A program made the position numbers and the translations under genes. The notes under the pieces were generated by a model. The model did not search any database and was not told the origin of the DNA. It saw nothing but the letters and a program-made list of their open reading frames with translations. This document shows, in pieces, positions 14,703-19,739 of a stretch of 19,739 bases of DNA (its first letter is position 1; the number at the start of each line of letters is the position of its first letter). The stretch comes from Nocardioidaceae bacterium UBA4001 (GTDB lineage Bacteria; Actinomycetota; Actinomycetes; Propionibacteriales; Nocardioidaceae), in contig DGBP01000047.1 of NCBI GenBank assembly GCA_002384855.1, positions 1 to 19,739 of the forward strand, given 5' to 3'.

Positions 14703-15536
14703 TCACATCTCCTGGTGGTGCTCCGGGTCCCCGCCGAACAGCCGCCCGTCCTCGCGACCCAAGGCGGTGATCGCCGCCACCTCGGCCGGCGAGAGCTCGA
14801 AGCCGAACACATCGAGGTTGGCGACCTGGCGCTCGCGGGTGCTCGACTTCGGGATCGGGAGGCAGCCCAGCTGCAGCTGCCAGCGCAGGATCACCTGGGC
14901 CGGGGAGACATCGTGCGCCTCCGCCGCCGCGGCGACGGGCGGCTCCGCGAACGGCGCCTGCCGCTTGCCGAGGGGGCTCCAGGACTCGGTGCGGATGCCG
15001 AGCTGCTCGTGGACCCGCCGCATCTCCGGTTGCGGGAAGTACGGATGCAGCTCGACCTGGTTGACCGCCGGCGTGACACCCGTGGCGTCGATGATCCGGG
15101 AGAGGTGGGCCTCGGTGAAGTTGGAGACACCGATCGACCGGACCAGCCCCTGCTCCTGCAGGTCGACGAGAGCGCGCCAGGCCTCGACGTACTTCCCGAC
15201 CCCCGGGTTCGGCCAGTGGATGAGGTGCAGGTCGAGGTGGTCGAGCCCCAGCCGCTCCAGCGACTCGTGGGTGCCGGCGGTCGCGTCGTCGTACCCGTGA
15301 TGCCGGCCGGGGAGCTTGCTGGTGACGAAGAGCTCGTCGCGGGGCACGCCGGCGCGGCGGATCGCCTCGCCGACCTCACGCTCGTTCTCGTAGTTCACGG
15401 CCGTGTCGATCAGGCGGTAGCCCACCTCGAGGGCGCTGACCACCGCGGCGACGCCGTCCTCGCCGCGCAGGGGATACGTGCCGAAGCCGATGGCGGGGAT
15501 CTCGTGACCGTCGTTCAGGGTGTACGTCGGGACCAT
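14703..15536 (-). CDS. Aldo/keto reductase
   Basis: This 277-residue TIM-barrel protein has the complete AKR tetrad: RLIDTAVNYEN (Asp44, Tyr49), FVTSKLPG (Lys74) and DLHLIHWPN (His107). The usual GVSNF, VNQVELHPY and IPKSSTRERQVANL (NADPH phosphate-binding) segments follow. The family reduces aldehydes and ketones with NADPH in the cytoplasm; the 2,5-diketo-D-gluconate reductase-like subgroup is the nearest in style, but the natural substrate is not clear. ATG 15536 starts the standard family N-terminus (LNDGHEIPAIGFGTY). There is no SD; a TAGGTT box 6 nt before the ATG points to a leaderless mRNA. It sits about 60 nt upstream of the SDR gene on the same strand, so partial co-transcription is possible. 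Confidence 0.9.
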   Translation of the reverse strand: MVPTYTLNDGHEIPAIGFGTYPLRGEDGVAAVVSALEVGYRLIDTAVNYENEREVGEAIRRAGVPRDELFVTSKLPGRHHGYDDATAGTHESLERLGLDHLDLHLIHWPNPGVGKYVEAWRALVDLQEQGLVRSIGVSNFTEAHLSRIIDATGVTPAVNQVELHPYFPQPEMRRVHEQLGIRTESWSPLGKRQAPFAEPPVAAAAEAHDVSPAQVILRWQLQLGCLPIPKSSTRERQVANLDVFGFELSPAEVAAITALGREDGRLFGGDPEHHQEM

Positions 15537-15542
15537 GGACCG

Positions 15543-15548
15543 AACCTA
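15543..15548 (-). promoter_or_regulatory. -10 box of a probable leaderless promoter for the aldo/keto reductase
   Basis: On the minus strand this reads TAGGTT (fits TANNNT), with 6 nt between it and the ATG at 15536. No -35 consensus is visible 17 nt upstream. Confidence 0.45.
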
Positions 15549-15617
15549 ACGCGGGCAGCGCCGGGGATCGCGCACCTCCACGGACCCCGGGTCAGCCCCG
15601 GGTCGGACGTCGCGTTG

Positions 15618-16004
15618 TTAGAACATCCCGTTGTCGTTTGCCGACGTCTCGGGGATCACCTGTAGCACGTCCCAGTGCTCGATGAGCTTTCCATCCGAGT
15701 CGAGCCTGAAGATGTCGATGCCCGCGTAGTCATCGGATCCCGGCCACGTCTGATGACAGTGGAGGACGACATGGTCGCCCTCAGCGAGGGCGCGGACGAA
15801 CTCGACGTGCTTCCCGGGGTACTCCTCGGCCATGCGCTCGAAGTACTCGATGAACGCCTCCTTACCGTCAGCGACGTGCGGGTTGTGTTGCCGGTACTCG
15901 TCGCCCGCATAGCGCTCGATGGCTTCACGTGGGCGGCACTTGTTGAACATAAGGTCATAGAAGGCCTTGACGTTCTCCTTGTTCCGCTCAAGGTTCGAAG
16001 TCAT
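15618..16004 (-). CDS. SnoaL-like (NTF2-fold) protein
   Basis: This 128-residue protein is of the SnoaL-like/NTF2 superfamily (the 'predicted SnoaL-like aldol condensation-catalyzing enzyme' group). Visible parts are NKENVKAFYDLMF, YAGDEYRQHNPHVADG with the conserved histidine, FIEYFERM, a strand HVVLHCHQTW and GIDIFRLDSDGKLIEHWDV. The full-length family is about 120-140 residues, so the gene is complete. Members may be small cyclases or isomerases, but most are uncharacterised. ATG 16004 has a strong SD (AAGGAG, 9 nt upstream). Codons such as AAT, TTC/TTT mixes, ACA and ATA-side bases are more frequent than in neighbouring genes, so base composition is visibly lower in GC and recent acquisition is possible. 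Confidence 0.85.
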   Translation of the reverse strand: MTSNLERNKENVKAFYDLMFNKCRPREAIERYAGDEYRQHNPHVADGKEAFIEYFERMAEEYPGKHVEFVRALAEGDHVVLHCHQTWPGSDDYAGIDIFRLDSDGKLIEHWDVLQVIPETSANDNGMF

Positions 16005-16070
16005 CGCTCACCACTCCTTGTATCGAGTGCTGTGGGAACAGCGCACCAGGGACACGCATTCCTCACGATC

Positions 16071-16082
16071 GTACGCTCGTAC
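16071..16082. promoter_or_regulatory. Short inverted repeat (possible operator)
   Basis: GTACG and CGTAC flank a 2-nt spacer (GTACGCTCGTAC). It lies in the region upstream of the leftward SnoaL-like gene and upstream of the rightward orphan promoter at 16120, where an operator would be expected. Confidence 0.25.
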
Positions 16083-16119
16083 CCGTCTCTGGGTTCGCGA
16101 GCGGTCAGCCTTGCGGGTC

Positions 16120-16165
16120 TTGACAAAGTATGAATCTCGAACCAATCTAGTTAGAGACTCATACT
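16120..16165 (+). promoter_or_regulatory. Promoter with overlapping 12-bp inverted-repeat operator
   Basis: A perfect -35 box TTGACA (16120-16125) is followed 17 nt later by CAATCT (16143-16148), an acceptable -10. Across it lies an inverted repeat: AGTATGAATCTC (16127-16138) and GAGACTCATACT (16154-16165), with one mismatch and a 15-nt spacer. Regulators binding such repeats (TetR, MarR or PadR types) usually block the -10 region. The MarR gene at 16978 is the nearest candidate, but no copy of this operator is seen at its own promoter. Confidence 0.6.
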
Positions 16166-16181
16166 ACTTCTGGAGGCGTCG

Positions 16182-16217
16182 ATGACCGGAACAGTCCAGA
16201 TGCTTGCCCGCCGTTGA
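16182..16217 (+). pseudogene. Truncated 5' end of an unidentified gene (11 codons)
   Basis: The start signal is strong: GGAGG at 16172-16176, 5 nt, then ATG at 16182. The frame reads MTGTVQMLARR and stops at TGA 16215-16217. It sits directly behind the promoter/operator at 16120-16165. Nothing after it continues as a rightward gene; the leftward isomerase relic occupies the next bases. The likeliest reading is that the body of a regulated gene was deleted and only its control region and first codons remain. A genuine leader peptide is possible but less likely because no downstream rightward gene follows closely. Confidence 0.45.
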
Positions 16218-16288
16218 GCACCGGTTGTGGTGCAGCGCGGTCGGCGAGGCGGCCGGCATCCCGGCGCTGGGGCTCGGGCTGCAGTTCC

Positions 16289-16914
16289 TCAGGTGAGGAG
16301 TTCGACCTCGGGGCCGCCCAGATCGGGTACCGTCGCGGCTGTGCGTCCGGTCAGCAGCAAGAGGACCGCGCAGATGGGGCCCTCGACCAGCGGCCCTTTT
16401 GCCGACGTTGAAGTCGGCGTCGGTCGCCTGGATCTCGACGTGGCGTCGTAGTGCGAAGTCGGCGAACAGGAAGCCGAGCCTGTGGGCACGGCGGGCGGCC
16501 ACGCCCCCTGGCTCGATCGGCATCGGATCTGGCCGGCCCGGAGGGACGGCGGTGTCTTGGGTGTGGACCAGAACATCTAGGAGCGGGTCTGTCACCCAGG
16601 TGCCGAACGGGCGGCGACGCGAGCCGTCGTGGCGCTGGAAGTCCGCCATCAGCTCGGCGACCGGACGCCGCGCAGCCCGGCGGGCGTCGTCGGCCACGAG
16701 CGTGTTGTACCGGCCGCCGAACCCGCACGAGCGCGACCGCCACCTCGACGGGCGTGACCGTAGCGCTGCGCATGACGTGTGCCGCGACGTCACGGACGGT
16801 CCACCCCTGGCACAGCGACGGAACCGCCCACTCCTCGTCCGAGAGGTCACCCAGCAACGCCGCGAGCGAGCGCCGCTGCTCATGGGTATGCCACCACTCC
16901 TCGTCGACGTCCAC
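16289..16914 (-). pseudogene. Mycothiol-dependent maleylpyruvate isomerase family gene with two frameshifts
   Basis: From GTG 16914 (GGAGG 6 nt upstream) the first frame gives DVDEEWWHTHEQRRSLAALL, then LCQGWTVRDVAAHVMRSATV up to VALVR. At 16721-16724 a G run has one base too many and the homology moves frame: FGGRYNTLVADDARRAARRP, RPFGTWVTDPLLDVLVHTQD, then FADFALRRHVEIQATDADFN. At 16397-16400 an A run (minus strand) again has one extra base, after which GPLVEGPICAVLLLLTGRTA runs to the stop at 16289. Corrected, the protein would be about 208 residues with the DinB-like metal-binding histidines in VAAHVM and LVHTQD. Such enzymes are thiol-dependent isomerases or S-transferases of the mycothiol world. 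Both lesions are single insertions in short homopolymers, so sequencing error is a live alternative to true loss. It is divergent from the MarR gene. Confidence 0.7.
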
Positions 16915-16925
16915 GGCACCCTCCG

Positions 16926-16939
16926 GATCCCCTGGGATC
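16926..16939. promoter_or_regulatory. Inverted repeat between the isomerase relic and the MarR gene
   Basis: GATCCC and GGGATC flank a 2-nt spacer in the 63-nt gap between the divergent starts, close to the SD of the isomerase relic. A MarR protein could bind here to control both genes, but the repeat is short. Confidence 0.3.
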
Positions 16940-16977
16940 TTCGAGACAGACTGCCAAGACGAGGGCGAGGAAACCAG

Positions 16978-17424
16978 ATGAGCGACCAGATCGACCAGAA
17001 CACCGGACTGCTGCTCTTCTATCCCTACCGGGCGATGGAGGATCGGGTGCTGGCCCGCATTCGCGAGGCAGGCTATGAGGTCACCGCCGCCCAGGGACGG
17101 ATATTCGCCCGGATCAGGCCATCGGGAACCCGGCTCTCCGACCTGGCCGCACAGGCGCAGGTGACCAAGGCAACCGCTGGTTTCATCGTCGACCAGCTCG
17201 AGCGCTCCGGACTGGTAACCCGAGTCCCGGATCCCGACGATCGACGGGCCCGACTGGTGACCCTCACCGACAAGGGCCACAACGCCGTCCGGCTCGCCGC
17301 CGAGGAGGTGGCCGCAGTCGAGGAGGAATGGTCCGCGCACCTCGGCGCACGCCGGATGCAGCAGCTGCGCCAGAGCCTCACCCAACTACGGGAAATCACC
17401 GACCCCTGGGCCGAACGGTCCTAG
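16978..17424 (+). CDS. MarR-family transcriptional regulator
   Basis: This 148-residue protein has the MarR layout: an N-terminal dimerisation helix, VTAAQGRIFARI, a winged helix-turn-helix at about residues 52-100 (RLSDLAAQAQVTKATAGFIV, then LERSGLVTRVPDPDDRRARL) and a long C-terminal helix for dimerisation. The wing carries the usual D-x-R-R. Such proteins are mostly ligand-responsive repressors, often of divergent neighbours. ATG 16978 has GAGG 7 nt upstream; the frame is open further upstream only as a shadow of the isomerase gene on the other strand. The likely target is the divergent maleylpyruvate isomerase gene, now frameshifted, and possibly the operator at 16127-16165. The gene itself looks intact. 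Confidence 0.88.
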   Translation: MSDQIDQNTGLLLFYPYRAMEDRVLARIREAGYEVTAAQGRIFARIRPSGTRLSDLAAQAQVTKATAGFIVDQLERSGLVTRVPDPDDRRARLVTLTDKGHNAVRLAAEEVAAVEEEWSAHLGARRMQQLRQSLTQLREITDPWAERS

Positions 17425-17599
17425 CCCGGGCGCACTGCGACGTACCCCGCGACCATCGTCGGACCCCTCGCTTCCGGGATGCGTCATAGCCGCGTCAGCT
17501 GCGCCGACTTTCACGCCCATAGCCGATGAGCGTGATTACCCACATCGGGGCATCGAGTGGCTCGATACAGCATGAGGGCGCACTGCGTCTCAAGTCGCG

Positions 17600-17824
17600 T
17601 TATGAGATGAACATCTCCGCGAAGTCGCAGAAGCCGAGGTCGCCGGTCTCGAACTGGCCGTGGAAGACCGGTTCGCTCTCGGACAGCACTTCACCCCCCG
17701 GCCGACTGTCGCCCAGAGTGTCGAACAGGATGGAGCCGCTCACCCGTCCGCGCTCGAAGGCGAGGACGTTGCCGGCCAGGAGGGTCGCCGGAGTCGGCAC
17801 TTCCCCCAATTTCGCCCAGAGCAA
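17600..17824 (-). CDS. Short hypothetical ORF, probably a fragment
   Basis: This 74-residue frame, or slightly longer since the region is open back to a TGA about 27 nt upstream, has strong G/C at third positions and balanced composition: TLLAGNVLAFERGRVSGSIL, FDTLGDSRPGGE and TGDLGFCDFAEMF. It therefore looks like genuine coding sequence. I do not recognise the family. The possible TTG start at 17824 has no SD, and the stop comes soon after a well-ordered segment, so it is likely the surviving C-terminal part of a larger gene. It lies between an intact MarR gene and a LuxR remnant in a decayed stretch. Confidence 0.35.
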   Translation of the reverse strand: MLWAKLGEVPTPATLLAGNVLAFERGRVSGSILFDTLGDSRPGGEVLSESEPVFHGQFETGDLGFCDFAEMFIS

Positions 17825-17904
17825 GCGGTCGGGTGAACGCGTCTGTCAAAGATTGCGCGCGCATCTGAGCGATCTCGCAAAAGGGTGCACGCTTCTGCCG
17901 CGGG

Positions 17905-18015
17905 GCGCGCGTATTGGCGCTCAGGAACTCCGTCGAGGGACACCTCTACCGCGCCGGCCACAAGCTCGGCGTCTCCGAGCGCAGTGCCCTGGCGGAGGTC
18001 CTCCGCGCTGCTCCG
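17905..18015 (+). pseudogene. C-terminal remnant of a LuxR-type HTH regulator
   Basis: The frame reads NSVEGHLYRAGHKLGVSERS then ALAEVLRAA, which is the recognition helix and final helix of a LuxR (GerE-type) HTH domain, where RTVEGHLYRAFAKLGV is typical. The first HTH helix is damaged: the expected LALSVRSVEG block appears as LALRNSVEG, one codon short, and only a vague LAKGC echo is left in another frame before it. No receiver, ATPase or sensor domain precedes it. The remnant runs in frame into the cupin gene with no stop between, but the cupin gene has its own SD and ATG. Confidence 0.55.
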
Positions 18016-18054
18016 ACGGCTGATGCTGGTCGCACCCAGCCCAGAGGAGGAGCC

Positions 18055-18501
18055 ATGAGCACCACGTACGTCCGGCCCGGGGAGGGTCGGCACTACCCCA
18101 TGGTCGACGGCGACCACATCGCGAAGGCCACGGTCCATGACATCGGCGGCACCTTCGAGCTCTTCGAGATGGTCGCGCCTGCGAGGCCGATGGCGCCACC
18201 TCATGTCTCGCCGTGGAGCGGAGTGCTGTTCCTGCTCGAGGGCCGGATCACCGCCCTGGTGGACGGCACGTCGTACGGCGTGGAGCCGGGCGGGCTGGTG
18301 GTCGCACCGGCCGGAACACCGGTCAGCTTCGAGGTCGTCGGCGGGCCCGCCCGGTTCCTGGCCGTCACCTCCGGCGACCGTGCCGGGCAGTTCTTCGCCG
18401 ACTTTGCCGGCTCCGTCCCGGCCGACCAACCCGGCGAGGCGTCGATGGAGATGATTCTCTCGGTCACCCAGCGTCACGGCGTGCGGCTCGCAGGTGGGTG
18501 A
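18055..18501 (+). CDS. Cupin-domain protein
   Basis: This 148-residue single-domain cupin has a beta-barrel core: APPHVSPWSGVLFLLEGRIT (cupin motif 1, with His but a reduced ligand set), LVDGTSYGVEPGGLVVAPAG (between the motifs) and a motif-2-like TPVSFEVVGGPARFLAVTSG, in which the usual His is missing. Metal binding may therefore be weak or absent. The tail (GEASMEMILSVTQRHGV) is helical. The function is unknown; relatives include quercetinase-like and sugar-binding cupins. ATG 18055 is preceded by AGGAGG with 4 nt spacing, which separates it from the in-frame LuxR remnant upstream. Its stop overlaps the start of the SRPBCC relic as GTGA, so the two were translationally coupled. Confidence 0.82.
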   Translation: MSTTYVRPGEGRHYPMVDGDHIAKATVHDIGGTFELFEMVAPARPMAPPHVSPWSGVLFLLEGRITALVDGTSYGVEPGGLVVAPAGTPVSFEVVGGPARFLAVTSGDRAGQFFADFAGSVPADQPGEASMEMILSVTQRHGVRLAGG

Positions 18502-18840
18502 GTCGCACGCGGTTCGAGGTGGTGACCGTCGCTTCGCCTGAGCAGGTCCGAGAGGCCCTGACCGACTTCACCGACCGTCGTCTTCAGATCTGGTCCGCAC
18601 GCTCGACCCGAAGACGTGCGAGGTGCGAGCACGCGGAGACACGTGGGCGGTCGCGCGTGAGAGCACCGCCGGTTCGCCGTTCTGGGTCGTCGCCCGTTAC
18701 GACTGGGCAGACCCACGGTGCTCCGGATGACGTTGGACAAGGTCATGCTGTTCCTGATCCAGCGCTTCCCCCTGAGGCGCATGATCGCCCGTGAGTGGGT
18801 GGAGGCCCTGGACCGCTACGCACGGTCGGGTCTCGCCTAG
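18498..18840 (+). pseudogene. SRPBCC (START-like/polyketide cyclase) family pseudogene
   Basis: GTG 18498 overlaps the cupin stop. The first frame gives SRTRFEVVTVASPEQVREAL then TDFTDRRLQIW. Near 18594 a base is missing and the homology moves frame: RTLDPKTCEVRARGDTWAVA, then RESTAGSPFWVVARYDWADP. Near 18717 it shifts again to VLRMTLDKVMLFLIQRFPLR then IAREWVEALDRYARSGLA, ending with TAG at 18838-18840. The central strands that normally follow the VLRMTL region are also missing. Intact relatives are about 145 residues with a hydrophobic ligand cavity. The product cannot be functional as read. Frameshift positions are approximate. Confidence 0.62.
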
Positions 18841-18970
18841 CTCCCCCGCCGCCGCCACGCGAGTCCGGCCGTGCTGAACCTGTGCGGGCGCCTGTGTCTC
18901 GATGGAGCCCAGGTCTGGCCATCGGACCTCGATGGTGCGAGGCTCGGACCAGTCGAGCAGGGGAGACACC

Positions 18971-19174
18971 ATGAGCGTCTACAAGATCGTCGAGATCGTC
19001 GGGACCAGCGCCACGTCGTGGGAGGACGCGGCCGTGCAGGCTGTGAACACTGCGAAAGAGACTCTCCGCGATCTGCGTGTCGCAGAAGTGGTCGAGCAGG
19101 ACCTCGACCTGGGTGGCGACGACGTTGTCTTCAGAACGAAGTTGAGCATCTCGTTCAAGTACCAAGCCGACTGA
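18971..19174 (+). CDS. Dodecin-family flavin-binding protein
   Basis: This 67-residue protein has the standard dodecin length and pattern: SVYKIVEIVGTSATSWEDAA, then QAVNTAKETLRDLRVAEVVE and a final strand TKLSISFKYQAD. Dodecins form hollow dodecamers that store or sequester FMN, riboflavin or lumichrome in the cytoplasm. The flavin-stacking Trp found in halobacterial and mycobacterial dodecins (the LDWFEV segment) is replaced by LRVAEV, as in what I recall as a common actinobacterial subgroup; flavin binding may therefore differ. ATG 18971 has GGGGAGA about 4 nt upstream. The frame is open further upstream but without domain character. It appears to be a single-gene unit. Confidence 0.88.
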   Translation: MSVYKIVEIVGTSATSWEDAAVQAVNTAKETLRDLRVAEVVEQDLDLGGDDVVFRTKLSISFKYQAD

Positions 19175-19211
19175 CGTCGGTCTTCGTCCGGATGATGACG
19201 GTCGGTCTGGG

Positions 19212-19245
19212 GCTCAGCTGAGCTGATTCGCCGGCGGGAAGCCCC
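19212..19245. terminator. Palindrome and hairpin after the dodecin gene
   Basis: GCTCAGCTGAGC (19212-19223) is a perfect 12-bp palindrome about 40 nt past the dodecin stop. GGGGCT (19209-19214) can instead pair with AGCCCC (19240-19245). Either form could end the dodecin transcript. Confidence 0.4.
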
Positions 19246-19266
19246 GGATCTCGACAGGCTCGATCA
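19246..19266. repeat. Possible interspersed actinobacterial repeat
   Basis: The stretch contains CTCGACAGGCTCGA within an imperfect inverted repeat (GGATC...GATC ends). Motifs of this kind recur between genes in many Nocardioides-like and Micrococcales genomes. Only one clear copy is present in this window, so the repeat nature is recalled, not shown. Confidence 0.3.
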
Positions 19267-19354
19267 GCGGGCGCTCCCCGGAACCATGCCCGTCGACGAC
19301 GGCCGCCGAGAAACCGGTGGCGTGAACGCCGGGCGACGGCCAGGCTCGTGGGCC

Positions 19355-19739
19355 ATGACGACCAGCGACCTGTGGGACGAGGCGACCGCCCGGCGGTACG
19401 ACGACCTCTCGGCGGAGATGTTCGCACCCGACGTGCTCGACCCCGCCGTGGACTTCCTGGCACGGCTCGCCGGCGCGGGTCCCGCCCTGGAGCTGGCGAT
19501 CGGCACCGGCCGGGTGGCGGTTCCGCTCGCCGCCCGCGGCGTCGCCGTGAGCGGCATCGAGCTGTCGCAGCCGATGGTCGACCAGCTGCGGCGCAAGGTC
19601 TCCGCAGAGGTGCTGCCGGTGGTCGTCGGTGACATGGCCACGGCGACCGCGCCCGGCGATTTCTCACTCGTGTATGTCGTCTGGAACAGCATCGGCAACC
19701 TGCGCACGCAGGCCGAGGGGAGAGTCCCGCCGGGTGGTG
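19355..19739 (+). CDS. Class I SAM-dependent methyltransferase, N-terminal part (cut by window edge)
   Basis: The open frame from ATG 19355 to the window end encodes about 128 residues: SDLWDEATARRYDDLSAEMF, then ALELAIGTGRVAVPLAARG (SAM motif I, E-x-x-x-G-x-G), GIELSQPMVDQL (motif II with the ribose-binding Glu) and VVVGDMATATAPGDFSLVYV (motifs III-IV), then WNSIGNLRTQ. Such enzymes methylate small molecules or other substrates with SAM; the target is unknown. After RTQAE the usual helix (QVECFRNAA type) before the LxPGG loop is missing and the sequence goes straight to GRVPPGG, so a deletion may begin here; the rest lies outside the window. No good SD is seen. Confidence 0.7.
   Translation, partial: MTTSDLWDEATARRYDDLSAEMFAPDVLDPAVDFLARLAGAGPALELAIGTGRVAVPLAARGVAVSGIELSQPMVDQLRRKVSAEVLPVVVGDMATATAPGDFSLVYVVWNSIGNLRTQAEGRVPPGG

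Noticed and set aside
13668..15665. 665-codon plus-strand open frame
   Set aside because: Antisense to intact SDR and aldo/keto reductase genes; composition is typical of a high-GC shadow.
17428..17587. 12-bp direct repeat GGGCGCACTGCG at 17428-17439 and 17576-17587
   Set aside because: Could be target-site or deletion scars, but no transposase, inverted ends or other element signs lie between; chance is possible at this GC.
17740..18477. Minus-strand open frame over the cupin gene
   Set aside because: The cupin on the plus strand has an SD and family motifs; the minus frame has none.
1..19739. Search for tRNA, rRNA, CRISPR arrays, riboswitches and insertion sequences
   Set aside because: No cloverleaf with CCA-type end, no regularly spaced repeats, no transposase or integrase signatures were seen by eye on either strand.

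Overview
This is a high-GC window with strong G/C preference at third codon positions. Shine-Dalgarno (SD) starts mix with apparently leaderless ones. Together with an ECF sigma relic, a DUF2007 protein and a mycothiol-type maleylpyruvate isomerase relic, this points to an actinobacterium, perhaps Nocardioidaceae. That placement is inferred from protein style; there is no rRNA or tRNA to confirm it.

Layout. 1-578: 3' end of a D-lactate dehydrogenase-type FAD/Fe-S oxidoreductase, facing a class V aminotransferase (692-1828, minus) across a long inverted repeat. 2127-4695: a compact plus-strand cassette of bimodular endolysin, two-TM holin-like protein and EEP-family nuclease, with no other phage genes. 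4705-5813: minus-strand pair of a PEP-mutase-family lyase and a small Cys/His protein. 5912-6962: a methyltransferase relic and a chimera of an ECF sigma N-terminus joined to an exported-looking domain. 7061-7849: a PrmC-related methyltransferase with an SPPY motif. 7975-10015: a DUF2007 protein followed by one continuous ORF fusing an RNase H-like DUF429 domain to a RelA/SpoT alarmone-synthetase domain. 10065-10399: a hemerythrin pseudogene. 10534-12552: an OatA-like acyltransferase. 12578-15536: minus-strand genes for an alpha/beta hydrolase, an extended SDR and an aldo/keto reductase.

15618-18840 is a decayed region. It holds a SnoaL-like gene of lower GC, an orphan promoter/operator driving 11 codons, a frameshifted maleylpyruvate isomerase, an intact MarR regulator, a LuxR remnant, an intact cupin gene and a frameshifted SRPBCC gene. 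A dodecin gene (18971-19174) and a methyltransferase cut by the window edge close the window.

The most unusual items are the DUF429-RelA/SpoT fusion, whose expected catalytic Glu reads Gln; the lysis cassette without a phage; the sigma-factor chimera; and the number of broken genes. Several breaks are single-base insertions in or next to short homopolymer runs, so read-level confirmation matters before calling them decay.
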